A stretch of 64,000 bases of DNA, taken from Paenibacillus dendrobii (GTDB lineage Bacteria > Bacillota > Bacilli > Paenibacillales > Paenibacillaceae). The position numbers and the translations under genes are program-made. Positions within the stretch are counted from its first letter, which is position 1. Every line of letters begins with the position of its first letter. Location: the NCBI RefSeq assembly GCF_009807035.1, contig NZ_WUBI01000004.1, forward strand, positions 186,001 to 250,000. Direction: 5' to 3'. Shown piece by piece: positions 52,356-61,445 of the stretch. Under the pieces are notes generated by a model, which saw only the letters and a program-made list of their open reading frames with translations, had not been told where the DNA came from and did no database searches.

Positions 52356-53993
52356 ATGAAAGCAGCACGTGCAGTATTGGAGTACCTGAAAGGACAAGGC
52401 GTAAGACATATTTTTGGAATTCCGGCAGGTTCCGTCAATGTCCTGTTTGACCAATTGGTGGAGATGCCTGAAATCACGCCGGTTGTTACCAAGCATGAAG
52501 GGGCTGCGTCGTATATGGCGGCGGCCTATGCTAAATATTCGGGCCAGATGAGCGTAGTGATCGGCTGCAGCGGGCCAGGCGGAACGAATCTGGTCACAGG
52601 CGCGGCCAATGCCATGCGTGAACATCTGCCGGTTCTTTTCCTGACGGGTGCAGTTCCGGTAAACACGCTTGGGCTCAATGCGTCGCAGGAGCTGGATGCG
52701 GATCCTGTATTCCGTCCGATCACCAAATACAGCGTGATGGTAAGAGAATCAAAGGATCTGCTGGCTGAAGTCGTCAAAGCCGTTGAAATTGCGATTTCCG
52801 GCGTCCCTGGACCGGTACATGTCGCAATGCCGATCGATGTGCAGCAGGGTGAAGTGCAGCATGTCATCATTCCCGATCCACCGAAAAGAGCACCGATCGT
52901 CCCTGATTTGGGCGTCATCAAGCAGGTAGCGCTCGAACTGTCGCAACGCGAAAAAGGTTATATTTTTGTGGGACAAGGCGTTAGATATTCGGTTGACCAG
53001 GTCCTCGAGGTAGCGGAAGTGCTGAACTGGCCTATTTTGACTTCGCCGCAGGCCAAAGGATTCATTCCTGAAGAGCATTCGCTTCATGCAGGCGTCTTCG
53101 GCTTTGCCGGCCATGAAGGAGCATCATCGCTAATCAATGAAGGCGACGGGCAAGCGCTTCTGATTCTGGGTTCGAGCTTGGGTGAGACTGCGACAAACAA
53201 CTGGAATGCGAATCTAACGAAGAACCGGTTCTGCGTTCAGATGGACTTTGACGAAACGGTATTTGGCCGGAAATATGAGATCGACATTCCGGTTCTGGGC
53301 GATATCAACCTGAGTCTGATGTTCCTGATGGAGGAGCTGAAGGCACTGGGACTGCCCCGTGACGGAGCGAAGGCATTGGAGAAGCCGCAAGGCTATAAAG
53401 TCACGGAGGAATACAATACGCAAAACGTGCTTAAAAACCTGCAAAAGCATTTGCCTGCGGATACGCGCTACACCGTGGACATCGGCGAGTTCATGTCTTA
53501 TGTGATCCATTACATGAACGTGCTGGACTATAATACGTTTGATATCAACGTGCATTTCGGTGCAATGGGCAGCGGCATTGGCTCGGCCATCGGTTCGAAG
53601 CTTGCTGAACCGGACCGTCCGGTCGTATGCATCACAGGCGATGGCTGCTTCTTCATGCACGGTATGGAGATTCTGACGGCGAAGGAGTATAACTTGCCGA
53701 TCCTGTTTGTGATTATGAACAATGCACGCCTTGGCATGGTTTACCATGGCCATGAGCTGCAGTATAAACGCTCGCATGCCTCCTTTGGACAAAAGGAAAT
53801 CAGCATCGCGGCCATGGCTGCCGCGATGGATATCCCGAGCTTCCGCGTGGAAGAGCTTGACGATCTGACCCAGGATTCCGTACGCAACCTGCTGAACACA
53901 GGCGGCCCGGCGGTTCTGGAGATCGCGCTGGTGGATAACAATACGCCTCCGATGGGAGACCGCGTGAAATTCTTGTCTTCCTTCGGTAAGTAA
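52356..53993 (+). CDS. Thiamine-diphosphate-dependent enzyme of the acetolactate synthase family
   Basis: Protein of 545 residues with three domains. The catalytic Glu is in TKHEGAASYMAAAY near residue 48, and the TPP-binding motif is GDGCFFMHGMEIL to FVIMNNARLG from about 427. The middle domain carries VGQGVRYSVDQVLEVAEV. The family includes acetolactate synthase, benzoylformate decarboxylase and relatives. No small regulatory subunit gene and no ilv or als genes are adjacent, so a role in branched-chain amino acid synthesis is not supported by context. AGGAGG precedes the ATG, and a strong terminator follows. Confidence 0.85.
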   Translation: MKAARAVLEYLKGQGVRHIFGIPAGSVNVLFDQLVEMPEITPVVTKHEGAASYMAAAYAKYSGQMSVVIGCSGPGGTNLVTGAANAMREHLPVLFLTGAVPVNTLGLNASQELDADPVFRPITKYSVMVRESKDLLAEVVKAVEIAISGVPGPVHVAMPIDVQQGEVQHVIIPDPPKRAPIVPDLGVIKQVALELSQREKGYIFVGQGVRYSVDQVLEVAEVLNWPILTSPQAKGFIPEEHSLHAGVFGFAGHEGASSLINEGDGQALLILGSSLGETATNNWNANLTKNRFCVQMDFDETVFGRKYEIDIPVLGDINLSLMFLMEELKALGLPRDGAKALEKPQGYKVTEEYNTQNVLKNLQKHLPADTRYTVDIGEFMSYVIHYMNVLDYNTFDINVHFGAMGSGIGSAIGSKLAEPDRPVVCITGDGCFFMHGMEILTAKEYNLPILFVIMNNARLGMVYHGHELQYKRSHASFGQKEISIAAMAAAMDIPSFRVEELDDLTQDSVRNLLNTGGPAVLEIALVDNNTPPMGDRVKFLSSFGK

Positions 53994-54000
53994 GCGAACT

Positions 54001-54038
54001 AAAGGGCCCTGATCGTCTTAGATCAGAGCCCTTTTTTT
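54001..54038. terminator. Terminator between the TPP enzyme and a converging gene
   Basis: AAAGGGCCCTGATC pairs with GATCAGAGCCCTTT (one bulge), followed by TTTT. Confidence 0.9.
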
Positions 54039-54056
54039 GATTCCGCCCAGCCTGAT

Positions 54057-54818
54057 TTACAAATGAGAGCAGGAGCTGCGGATGGTTGCCATAATAGCTC
54101 CCATGGTCTGCCCCTTAAAGGCATCCGGAACGGCTTGACCTTCAGCGTCTGCATAGTAAAAACCGTTCGTTTCTTCATCGATATGATAGCCAAGGCTATT
54201 CAGAGCCTGCTGCAGGTCTTCGGGCAGGCCAGCCATTCCCGTTTTCTCCAGAAAATATGCAGTCGGGTACACTTTGACATCTACATCACCTTCGCCGGTA
54301 TAGACTACAAAGAGATCATGGTCCTGTTGTACGATCCACTGGCCTTTGGAGAATAGCGAAATCCGTGCCTTCTCCAGTGAAGAAATGGCGTCGAGATTCA
54401 CGCCGAACAACTGATTCAGCATGATGCGAATTTCGGGGCCTGTTCTCAGTTTGCCATGGGCGGCAAGCTGGGAGTCCAGCACGTGACGGGGCAGCATGCT
54501 GCTGAAGGAAGACGCTTTGGTGCCGATCTCTGTCTGCGTATCCTGGGCAGCAGCCAAAGCTTCCTTCTCAGCTTCCGTTAACAGAGAGGCGTTATCCAGA
54601 TCGATTTCGAATATCTGAAGAACAATTTTATGAATGACCTCGCCGGTCACTTCACCTTGAAAAGAATGGAGACAGGCGTCCATGAGCTGGGCCTTGTTCA
54701 TTTGGCTTCGCCGTTCATGAAGTTCAGCCGGACTGGCTTCCGGCATATCTGCGGTTAAGGACTTATTGATGCAATCGGTAATAAAAGAAAGGGCATGGTC
54801 TGCATTTCCTTGATTCAT
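54057..54818 (-). CDS. Protein of unknown function
   Basis: Soluble protein of 253 residues with no recognised family. The N-terminal half is helical and rich in Ala and Glu (EAEKEALAAAQDTQTEIG). A helical segment, RHVLDSQLAAHGKLRTGPEI, leads into an alpha/beta C-terminal part with WIVQQDHDLFVVYTGEGDVD and GYHIDEETNGFYYADAEGQ. No signal peptide or membrane span is seen. The ATG at 54818 follows GCGGAGG closely; a longer frame reaches 54866. It is divergent from the PTS-like gene. Confidence 0.7.
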   Translation of the reverse strand: MNQGNADHALSFITDCINKSLTADMPEASPAELHERRSQMNKAQLMDACLHSFQGEVTGEVIHKIVLQIFEIDLDNASLLTEAEKEALAAAQDTQTEIGTKASSFSSMLPRHVLDSQLAAHGKLRTGPEIRIMLNQLFGVNLDAISSLEKARISLFSKGQWIVQQDHDLFVVYTGEGDVDVKVYPTAYFLEKTGMAGLPEDLQQALNSLGYHIDEETNGFYYADAEGQAVPDAFKGQTMGAIMATIRSSCSHL

Positions 54819-55024
54819 AGAACCTCCGCAATTGTTAAAGTTATCCATATGATGGTTTGATTTCATTATAGCTTACTCCGCCATAGCCACAACAGAATTC
54901 TTGCCTCAACTGCAGATTCATGCATACTGACGGTTGTTGAAGATACATTTTACTCTTATAATATGGTAATACGGTAGTAAGATAAAGCGATAATATAATA
55001 AATTGACATTTAGAGGAGCGCATC

Positions 55025-56620
55025 ATGAAACGAATAGCAGTCATAGGCAGCAGCGGCGGCAATTTATATAATTTGGGAGGTAAGGATCCAGACAAGCTGA
55101 TGGGCGAAATTGCAGCCCAATGTGATAGTGCCGGGGTTCGAATCTGCGGTGTGCAATTCATTGCGGCATCGGAATCGATGGATACGGCAAAAGACGTAAC
55201 GGCGGCGGTTCTATATGAATGGAGCCCTGAGGAATCCCGGTTGATGAAGCGTGCCAAGGGTTCCTTAAAGGAAGTGAACCAAGCGGCGGCGGAAATGGAT
55301 ATGCAGATGGCTGACCTGATTCGGTCGGAACAGATTGACGGCTTGATCGTCATGAGCGCGGATCCCGAAGAGGCCAATCGGCTGACGATCGAGGCAGCGG
55401 CAGAACGAAGAATTCCTGTGGTCGGAACAGGCGGCACCTCAATGGCCATGATCAGCTCCAAGGGAGCGAATGTGATCGCCACCTCCGGAACAACCGGAAC
55501 GACGAACCGGACCCGCGCAGTGTCGTTCATCACTTCGCTGTGCAAGCACTGGGGCATGAAATATGTGCCGGTACTTGGCAGCCCGGGGAGTTCGAAGCTT
55601 CCCTCTTCCGGTAAACCGTGGCGGAGAATCAATCTGAAAGGGATTATGCAGTCATCGCTGCCGGGCTTTATTGCGATGGCCATTGTGCTTGCGCTCAGCC
55701 AGATTCCGGCACTCAAAGGCTTAAGCGAAGTCTTCGATATCATGCTGAAGGCCCTTCCGGTTGTGCTGGCTGTCATCGCCGCCAAGCAGATTTCTGACAT
55801 GGACGAGGTTTCGATAGTTGCAGGGGTCATCGCTGGTGCCCTGTCTATCAACGGCGGCATTATCGGGGGCATACTCGGCGGGATCGGGGCCGGACTGCTC
55901 GTACAGCTCCTGTTCGTCCAATGCGTGCGCTGGCGGTTTCCGATGACGACCGTGAACATCGTGGCCGGCGGGTTCGCCGGGCTGATATCCGGGCTTATCA
56001 TGTATTATTTAATCGCTCCGTTTGCGCTGCAAGCCGGGGAATTCATCAAGTACCTCATTAATCTGGCGATTTCTTTTAACCCGATCGTGGCTGGCGTGAT
56101 TGGCGGTCTTCTGATCTGGCCGGCCATTCTTGGCGGCGTGTATCATGCGGCGATTTTACCGATCGTCCTGCTCGAGATGGAAAAGACGGGCAACAGCTTC
56201 CTGGGTGCCATTGATATGGTCGGACTTGTCATGGTATCGGCAGGTATAACGCTTGCTAACCTGATTGCTCCACGCGATAAGGGCGAGGCGGCTGTGGCAG
56301 CGCCGGGCTTCCTGATCAATATGGGCTTCGGCACGTTCGTGGAGGCAGCCTACCCGTTCATGTTCTCGAATAAATGGGTATTCGCGGGAGCGATCTTTTC
56401 CGCAGGCGTTGGCGGCGGATTGGTTGGCGTATTTAATGTCCGGGGCACTGCGTATGTCCCGTCCTTTATGGGTCCCCTGCTCTCGAATAACGTCATGGGC
56501 TTCACCCTTTCGATGGCGGTGGCTTTGCTGCTGGCATTCCTTGTAACCCTGGTGGCCAACAAGGCGACGAGAAACCGGAAGCAGGCAGAGCAAAGCGTAT
56601 CCGTCCAGCAATCCGCTTGA
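55025..56620 (+). CDS. PTS EIIC-like membrane protein with an unusual N-terminal cytosolic domain
   Basis: Protein of 531 residues. Residues about 215-515 form eight to ten spans resembling a fructose/mannitol-type PTS EIIC domain, including a GFGTFVEAAYPFMFSNK loop. In front of it, where EIIB often sits, is a 200-residue cytosolic domain starting RIAVIGSSGGNLYNLGG and containing VVGTGGTSMAMISSKGANVI and TSGTTGTTNRTRAVSF. It looks Rossmann-like and has no evident EIIB phosphocysteine loop. No EIIA, HPr or sugar-metabolism gene is adjacent. It may be a non-PTS transporter or a sensor-transporter. GAGGAG precedes the ATG. Confidence 0.7.
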   Translation: MKRIAVIGSSGGNLYNLGGKDPDKLMGEIAAQCDSAGVRICGVQFIAASESMDTAKDVTAAVLYEWSPEESRLMKRAKGSLKEVNQAAAEMDMQMADLIRSEQIDGLIVMSADPEEANRLTIEAAAERRIPVVGTGGTSMAMISSKGANVIATSGTTGTTNRTRAVSFITSLCKHWGMKYVPVLGSPGSSKLPSSGKPWRRINLKGIMQSSLPGFIAMAIVLALSQIPALKGLSEVFDIMLKALPVVLAVIAAKQISDMDEVSIVAGVIAGALSINGGIIGGILGGIGAGLLVQLLFVQCVRWRFPMTTVNIVAGGFAGLISGLIMYYLIAPFALQAGEFIKYLINLAISFNPIVAGVIGGLLIWPAILGGVYHAAILPIVLLEMEKTGNSFLGAIDMVGLVMVSAGITLANLIAPRDKGEAAVAAPGFLINMGFGTFVEAAYPFMFSNKWVFAGAIFSAGVGGGLVGVFNVRGTAYVPSFMGPLLSNNVMGFTLSMAVALLLAFLVTLVANKATRNRKQAEQSVSVQQSA

Positions 56621-56643
56621 TAGTTACAACATACACATAACGT

Positions 56644-56693
56644 AAAAAGACCCGCACAGCCTTGTCATTAGGCTGAAAAGCGGGTCTTTTTTG
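56644..56693 (+). terminator. Terminator after the EIIC-like gene
   Basis: AAAAGACCCGC and GCGGGTCTTTTTT enclose an inner AGCC/GGCT hairpin. Confidence 0.9.
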
Positions 56694-56775
56694 TGACTTT
56701 TGGCATGGCAGCTGTCCTTTTTCCACCGCCTGTCAGAACATCCGGAGAATATCTGCCAGGCGATTGAGGATATGA

Positions 56776-58347
56776 TTAACGCAGCAGCTCCTCAGCCAGC
56801 AAATATCCGGAGGTGGCGTTCAGGCCGCCGCCCGGCCAGGTGGAAGCACCAACAATATACAGACCGTTCAACGGCGTTTTGTAGCGGGACCAGCCCGGGA
56901 ATGGACGGAACAGGAAGTTCTGGTCCAGGTGATGGCTTCCGGCCACGCTGTCCCCGCCGACGAGATTCGGATTGGCTTTTTCCAGGTCCTCCGGTGAGTA
57001 TACGGTGCGGTCAAGCAGCACCTGCCGCAGATTCGGAGCGTATTCCTCCAGCTTTTTCAGAACGCGTTCGGCATAAGGTTCTTTCATATCCGACCAGGAA
57101 CCGATGGCGATCTCGTTCAAGGAATCCCCTTTCGGCTTGGAAGGCAGGGCCCGTACCTGAATCCACAGGGTATGTTTGCCCTCCGGTGCGCGGGAAGGAT
57201 CGAATGCGGTTTGCTGGCCAACAACGAGCATCGGACTTGCAGGGAGAATACCGTTGATGGCATCCGTATAGGTTTGCGAAACGTTATGAACATACGGACC
57301 GATATGCACATAGGCGAATTTCGAGAAATCCTCGCCGGCTCTCCACTGCAGCGGGCCATCCAGCGCAAGATGAACCATCATCGTACCGGGACCGAAACGA
57401 AATGACTTGGATTTCTGCACATATGTCGATGGCAGATGGATCGGGTCCAGCAGCTTGGTGACAAGCTGAGTTGGCGTTACGTTGGCAATGACGCCACTCG
57501 CTGCGTACAGTTGTTGTCCGTTGGCCAGCTGAACGCCCGCAGCTTTATTGTTCTGGACCAGTACTTTATCTACAGCGTGACTGACCATCACCTTGCCGCC
57601 AAGCTCTTCCAATGTTTTGACCATGCTGTCGATCAGGTTGCTGATGCCGCCTTTGACAATGGCCATTCCGTTCATATGATCAAGCGGCGGTTCGACGAAC
57701 GGAAACTGCGCGCCGCCGGATACATCGGGTCCGAAGTCCAGGTGAAACGCCCATGGAATGAAGAGGGCCTGAACCTTTTCCGATTCGAACCAGTGCTCCG
57801 CGAATTGGCGAGGGCTCTTCAGAATGAGATCTCCGAGTTCCATCAGCTTGCGGTACCCGAGACCGCGAACCATGCCGTACAGCGATTTCACCGCTTGCAG
57901 GGAAGGCATCGGCTGCTGCAGCAGAGGCAAGAAATAAGGAGAAGTTTCATTGAATACCTTCAGGAGTTCTTTCCAGGCTTCTGCATCCTTCGGGGATTGA
58001 CGCTCGAACTGTTCGATCGTACGTTGTTCGTCTTTGTATACGCCGATTCCGTCGCCATCCGGGAACACGCTGGAGAAGGGTTGATCGGACACGGCAATGT
58101 CAAAGCCGTTCCGGTGCAGATCCTGCTTACATTCCTGGTAGATTTGCGAACCGACAAACAGGCCGATGTTCGTGGCGTACAGGTCATGCACGAAGCCCGG
58201 CCGCGTGATTTGACCGCTCTTGGCTGCTCCGCCGGCTTGATCCGCTTGCTCTAGCACCAGCACTTTCTTGCCGGCTTTCGCCAGTTTTAAAGCACAGGCA
58301 AGCCCGTTATGTCCAGCCCCAATGACAATATAATCCGCATCATTCAT
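56776..58347 (-). CDS. FAD-dependent oxidoreductase of the phytoene desaturase (CrtI-like) superfamily
   Basis: Flavoprotein of 523 residues. The N-terminal FAD site is YIVIGAGHNGLACALKLAKA followed by GKKVLVLEQ, and the C-terminal FAD motif is NGLYIVGASTWPGGGLNATS. The length and layout fit CrtI-like desaturases and the related, poorly understood PYROXD2-type proteins. No phytoene synthase or other carotenoid gene is adjacent, so a carotenoid role is unproven. GCGAGG precedes the ATG. The 220 bases upstream contain an AT-rich promoter zone but no clear element. Confidence 0.85.
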   Translation of the reverse strand: MNDADYIVIGAGHNGLACALKLAKAGKKVLVLEQADQAGGAAKSGQITRPGFVHDLYATNIGLFVGSQIYQECKQDLHRNGFDIAVSDQPFSSVFPDGDGIGVYKDEQRTIEQFERQSPKDAEAWKELLKVFNETSPYFLPLLQQPMPSLQAVKSLYGMVRGLGYRKLMELGDLILKSPRQFAEHWFESEKVQALFIPWAFHLDFGPDVSGGAQFPFVEPPLDHMNGMAIVKGGISNLIDSMVKTLEELGGKVMVSHAVDKVLVQNNKAAGVQLANGQQLYAASGVIANVTPTQLVTKLLDPIHLPSTYVQKSKSFRFGPGTMMVHLALDGPLQWRAGEDFSKFAYVHIGPYVHNVSQTYTDAINGILPASPMLVVGQQTAFDPSRAPEGKHTLWIQVRALPSKPKGDSLNEIAIGSWSDMKEPYAERVLKKLEEYAPNLRQVLLDRTVYSPEDLEKANPNLVGGDSVAGSHHLDQNFLFRPFPGWSRYKTPLNGLYIVGASTWPGGGLNATSGYLLAEELLR

Positions 58348-58569
58348 GTACCATAACCTCGCTTTCTTGCAGCTGAAATTATTTTAGTCTTAAGAAATAG
58401 GCATATGAATATTATAACCAATATCTAGATGGGTGCCGCTCCTTTTCGTGCTTCATTTTCAGGATGACCAACATCATTTCATTTTAGGCATGATGCGATG
58501 GGAATTCGGTAGTCAAAGGGAAGAGGCCTAAAGACAACTGCTTACCTGGATTTATCTGCTTACAATCTC

Positions 58570-59703
58570 CTAACTTCTTGCGCTATCCCACTCTGTATAC
58601 CAGTCCTGCACTTTGCCGCTGATACTGCTGCCCAGTTCACCTTCAATTCGGGCTGCCAGCAGCCGGTATTGCTCCTGAACCCCCTCCTTATCACCTATTT
58701 CCCGGTACAGCTTCATGAGTGTAAGGCAGCATTCCTCATCGTAAGGAAACAGCTGCTGAACGCGCAAATTGAGGCGAACCGCTTCGCCCGTAAGCTGATG
58801 CAGTTCATAAAAAGCGCTTAAACTCCGGGCCGTCCGCAGCCATAACCCGCGCAGATGCTCCCGTTCCGGTTCTGCCCATACATAGTCGTATTCAGCCAAG
58901 TAGTCGCCTTTGTACATATCCAGCGTCAATTCGTAGTTAGATGCATTGATCACATTCAGCGGGCCAAGCTTTAGCACCTGTGTTTTCCATTCTTCCGTGT
59001 CCAAACGCAGATCCCCGAATGTCAGTCGGTAGCCGGTCTCAAAGCTTCCGCTTGAAATGGTGATATGATCGAGTCCATTGTTCTTCAACGTTTGGCGAAT
59101 ATGGTACACCGTCGTGTACAAATACTGCAGCGCCCGGGGAGTATCATATTCAGGCCACAGCATCTCAAGCAGGGTCTCCTTGTCCACAATGCGGCCGCGG
59201 TGATGCAGCATGAAGGCAAACAGCTCCTGGGCCTTGCCTGTGCGCCATTTCAAGGGTTGGGGTGGTTCGCCTGCTGGTTGGTACTGCAATTGGTTAAAAC
59301 AGCATAGAAGAGCCTGTCCGGTATCTGCCTCCATGCGCTTGTTTTCACTCTCCCGGAAGCGCTCAAGCGTCTTCTGCAACCGTTTCGGATTCGGCGGCTT
59401 GAGGATGTAATCCAGCGCATTCATTTCAAAGGCTTCAACGGCATAGCGGTCGTAACCCGTGACAAATACGATTTTTAATGAAGGAATCGACTCCTGCAGC
59501 AGATCCCCCAGCTTCAAACCGTCAATGCCAGGCATATGTATATCGAGAAAAATAAGATCCGGTTGCAGCTCACGGGCTTCTTCCAAGGCCTGCACCGGGT
59601 TGGTATAAGCTCCAACGACGGTTACGCCGCCGACTTTTTTCTCCAGCATCTGCTGGAGCAGTTCCAGCGCCAGTCGCTCGTCATCGACAAGAATGGCTCT
59701 CAT
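58570..59703 (-). CDS. Response regulator with winged-helix and BTAD (SARP-like) domains
   Basis: Protein of 377 residues. A receiver domain (1-120) has VDDERLAL, the phosphorylatable Asp in LIFLDIHMPGIDG and Lys in YILKPPNP. A short OmpR-type winged helix follows (about 145-225), with WRTGKAQELFAFMLHHRGR and ALQYLYTTVYHIRQTLK. The C-terminal bacterial transcriptional activation domain is TPR-like (about 235-370). This SARP-with-receiver design is frequent in Paenibacillus. No histidine kinase is adjacent, so the partner is unknown. AGGTGGTG lies just before the ATG. Confidence 0.9.
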   Translation of the reverse strand: MRAILVDDERLALELLQQMLEKKVGGVTVVGAYTNPVQALEEARELQPDLIFLDIHMPGIDGLKLGDLLQESIPSLKIVFVTGYDRYAVEAFEMNALDYILKPPNPKRLQKTLERFRESENKRMEADTGQALLCCFNQLQYQPAGEPPQPLKWRTGKAQELFAFMLHHRGRIVDKETLLEMLWPEYDTPRALQYLYTTVYHIRQTLKNNGLDHITISSGSFETGYRLTFGDLRLDTEEWKTQVLKLGPLNVINASNYELTLDMYKGDYLAEYDYVWAEPEREHLRGLWLRTARSLSAFYELHQLTGEAVRLNLRVQQLFPYDEECCLTLMKLYREIGDKEGVQEQYRLLAARIEGELGSSISGKVQDWYTEWDSARS

Positions 59704-59956
59704 GACACCACCTGCAATTTCTCCGAGTATTTACCTTATTATAACATCCCGGAGACAAGGCTTACACCTTGAGGAATTGCCGATTAGAGGACATAAAATG
59801 GACCCGGTATGTGGGGCTTGTGGATATAAATGTTTAATGATATGGCAGAGGAAAATTTTGTGACTTTGCGTTTGTATATTTTTTGTATATGTTGAATTGA
59901 TATGCTGTGTCTGAATGGGTAGAAGGTTGCATGAAGTTTTACATAAAGGAGCAAGG
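59704..59956 (+). other. Intergenic region before the polysaccharide operon
   Basis: No gene was recognised. TTTTGTGACTTTGCG and TTTGTATATTTTTTGTATATG near 59858-59889 form an AT-rich direct repeat of TTGTATAT about 60-80 bases before the deacetylase start; this is probably the promoter zone. Confidence 0.35.
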
Positions 59957-61414
59957 ATGATGCAAGTGAGTAAAGTGAAAAGACCTGGGAGAAAAGCGTT
60001 TACACTCCTGCTTTTGGCACTGGTATTTACTTTTTTGCCCGGTTGTGGACTGTTCGGCGGTGAAAAAGGTGAAATCGGGACTGACAAGCAGCCCCAGGTT
60101 CAGCAGCCGGTCACGAAATTTACAGGAGCCAAGAGCCGGGCGATTTCTTATGTATATACCACGAAAAGGGAACTGGCGCTGACATTTAACGGAATGGCGG
60201 ATCGCGGCACGATGACCAAACTGCTGGACGAGCTGGACCGGTACCGGATCAAGGCGACCTTTTTCCTGCCGGGCATGAGAGTGGCGGAAGAGCCTGATAT
60301 TGCACAGGATATCAAGTCCAGGGGACACGAGATCGAGAACAACACGCTGAATGGCCTGGATCTGAGCAAGCTTACCTATGATCAGATGTATAAAGAGATT
60401 CGCCTTGCGAATCAGGTCATTGAAAAAGAAACCGGAGCCGCACCGCGATACGTGAGGACGAAAACGGGAACCTATAATGACGACATTCGGCTGGCAGCCG
60501 CACATAACGGGCAGAGTGCGGTGATATCCTACAGTCTTTTTTTGCATAACTGGAATCAGGAGACAGAACTTCAGAAAAAGCAATATATTCGAAAATACAT
60601 CAACCGCGGCGGCATTATCACGCTCGACATCGAGGAAAACAAGCAGCTGGAGGAAAATATCTCCCTTATTGCAGCCGCTGCCAAGGACGTCGGCTACACT
60701 TTCGTGCCGCTAAGCAATCTGGTCGCGGAGGGCAGCGAGCGGAAGCCGCTCGAGGAAATTGCAGGGTATGATGCAGCCAAACCGAATGCGGATTATCACC
60801 AAGTCCCTTACAACCTGATCTATAGAAAGGAAACCCCGCGCAAAGAAATCGCGCTGTCCTTCGATGATTGGGGCACGGATTATACCATTACCCATATTCT
60901 CGACATCTTGGACAAGTATCAGATCAAGGCTTCCTTTTTCCTGCGGGCGGATGGTGTAGAGAAGAATCCGAATCTGGCAAGAGCCATCGCGGAGGCTGGG
61001 CATGATGTGGGCAACCATACGTACAGCCACCCCGTATTGGACACCCAAACCGCGGAGCAGCTTCAAAATGAGGTGGTGAAGGCGCATCAAGTGATCACGG
61101 AAGCCATTCAGCAGAAGCCCGCGATGATTTTCAGGCCGCCGACCGGAGAAATCAACGAGGCCGAAGCGCGCATGATTTCGGCTGCCGGTTACCATACGAT
61201 TGCGGATTTTGACGTGGACCCGAACGATTGGAACCGGAGCCGAACCGCGGATCAAATCGTAAAGACCATTACGGAACAGACTCGAAGCGGGAGCATCATT
61301 TTGCTCCATATGCTGGATGATCTACACACCATCGAAGCGCTGCCCGAAGCCATTGAGAAGCTGAAAGGCAAAGGTTATACATTCGTCAGGGTCAGCGATT
61401 TGTTGAACCCGTAG
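59957..61414 (+). CDS. Lipoprotein with two polysaccharide deacetylase (NodB) domains, the first degenerate
   Basis: Lipoprotein of 485 residues with lipobox FLPGCGLFG. Two NodB-type domains follow. The first (about 70-250) has LALTFNGMADRGT where an Asp pair is expected and HEIENNTLNG in place of HxxxH, so it is probably inactive. The second (about 285-480) has IALSFDDWGTDYT, HDVGNHTYSH, FRPPTGEIN and ILLHMLDD, the intact metal and catalytic motifs. It likely removes acetyl groups from an extracellular glycan, plausibly the product of the downstream synthase. AAGGAG precedes the ATG at 59957; a second ATG follows directly. Confidence 0.88.
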   Translation: MMQVSKVKRPGRKAFTLLLLALVFTFLPGCGLFGGEKGEIGTDKQPQVQQPVTKFTGAKSRAISYVYTTKRELALTFNGMADRGTMTKLLDELDRYRIKATFFLPGMRVAEEPDIAQDIKSRGHEIENNTLNGLDLSKLTYDQMYKEIRLANQVIEKETGAAPRYVRTKTGTYNDDIRLAAAHNGQSAVISYSLFLHNWNQETELQKKQYIRKYINRGGIITLDIEENKQLEENISLIAAAAKDVGYTFVPLSNLVAEGSERKPLEEIAGYDAAKPNADYHQVPYNLIYRKETPRKEIALSFDDWGTDYTITHILDILDKYQIKASFFLRADGVEKNPNLARAIAEAGHDVGNHTYSHPVLDTQTAEQLQNEVVKAHQVITEAIQQKPAMIFRPPTGEINEAEARMISAAGYHTIADFDVDPNDWNRSRTADQIVKTITEQTRSGSIILLHMLDDLHTIEALPEAIEKLKGKGYTFVRVSDLLNP

Positions 61415-61445
61415 AAGCCAGTTAGGAAGCGAAGGAGATAGAGAG

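Noticed and set aside
54841..56001. Minus-strand frame of 386 residues
   Set aside because: Antisense to the EIIC-like gene, rich in Ser/Thr/Pro/Ile as expected of a shadow, and overlaps the divergent promoter region.
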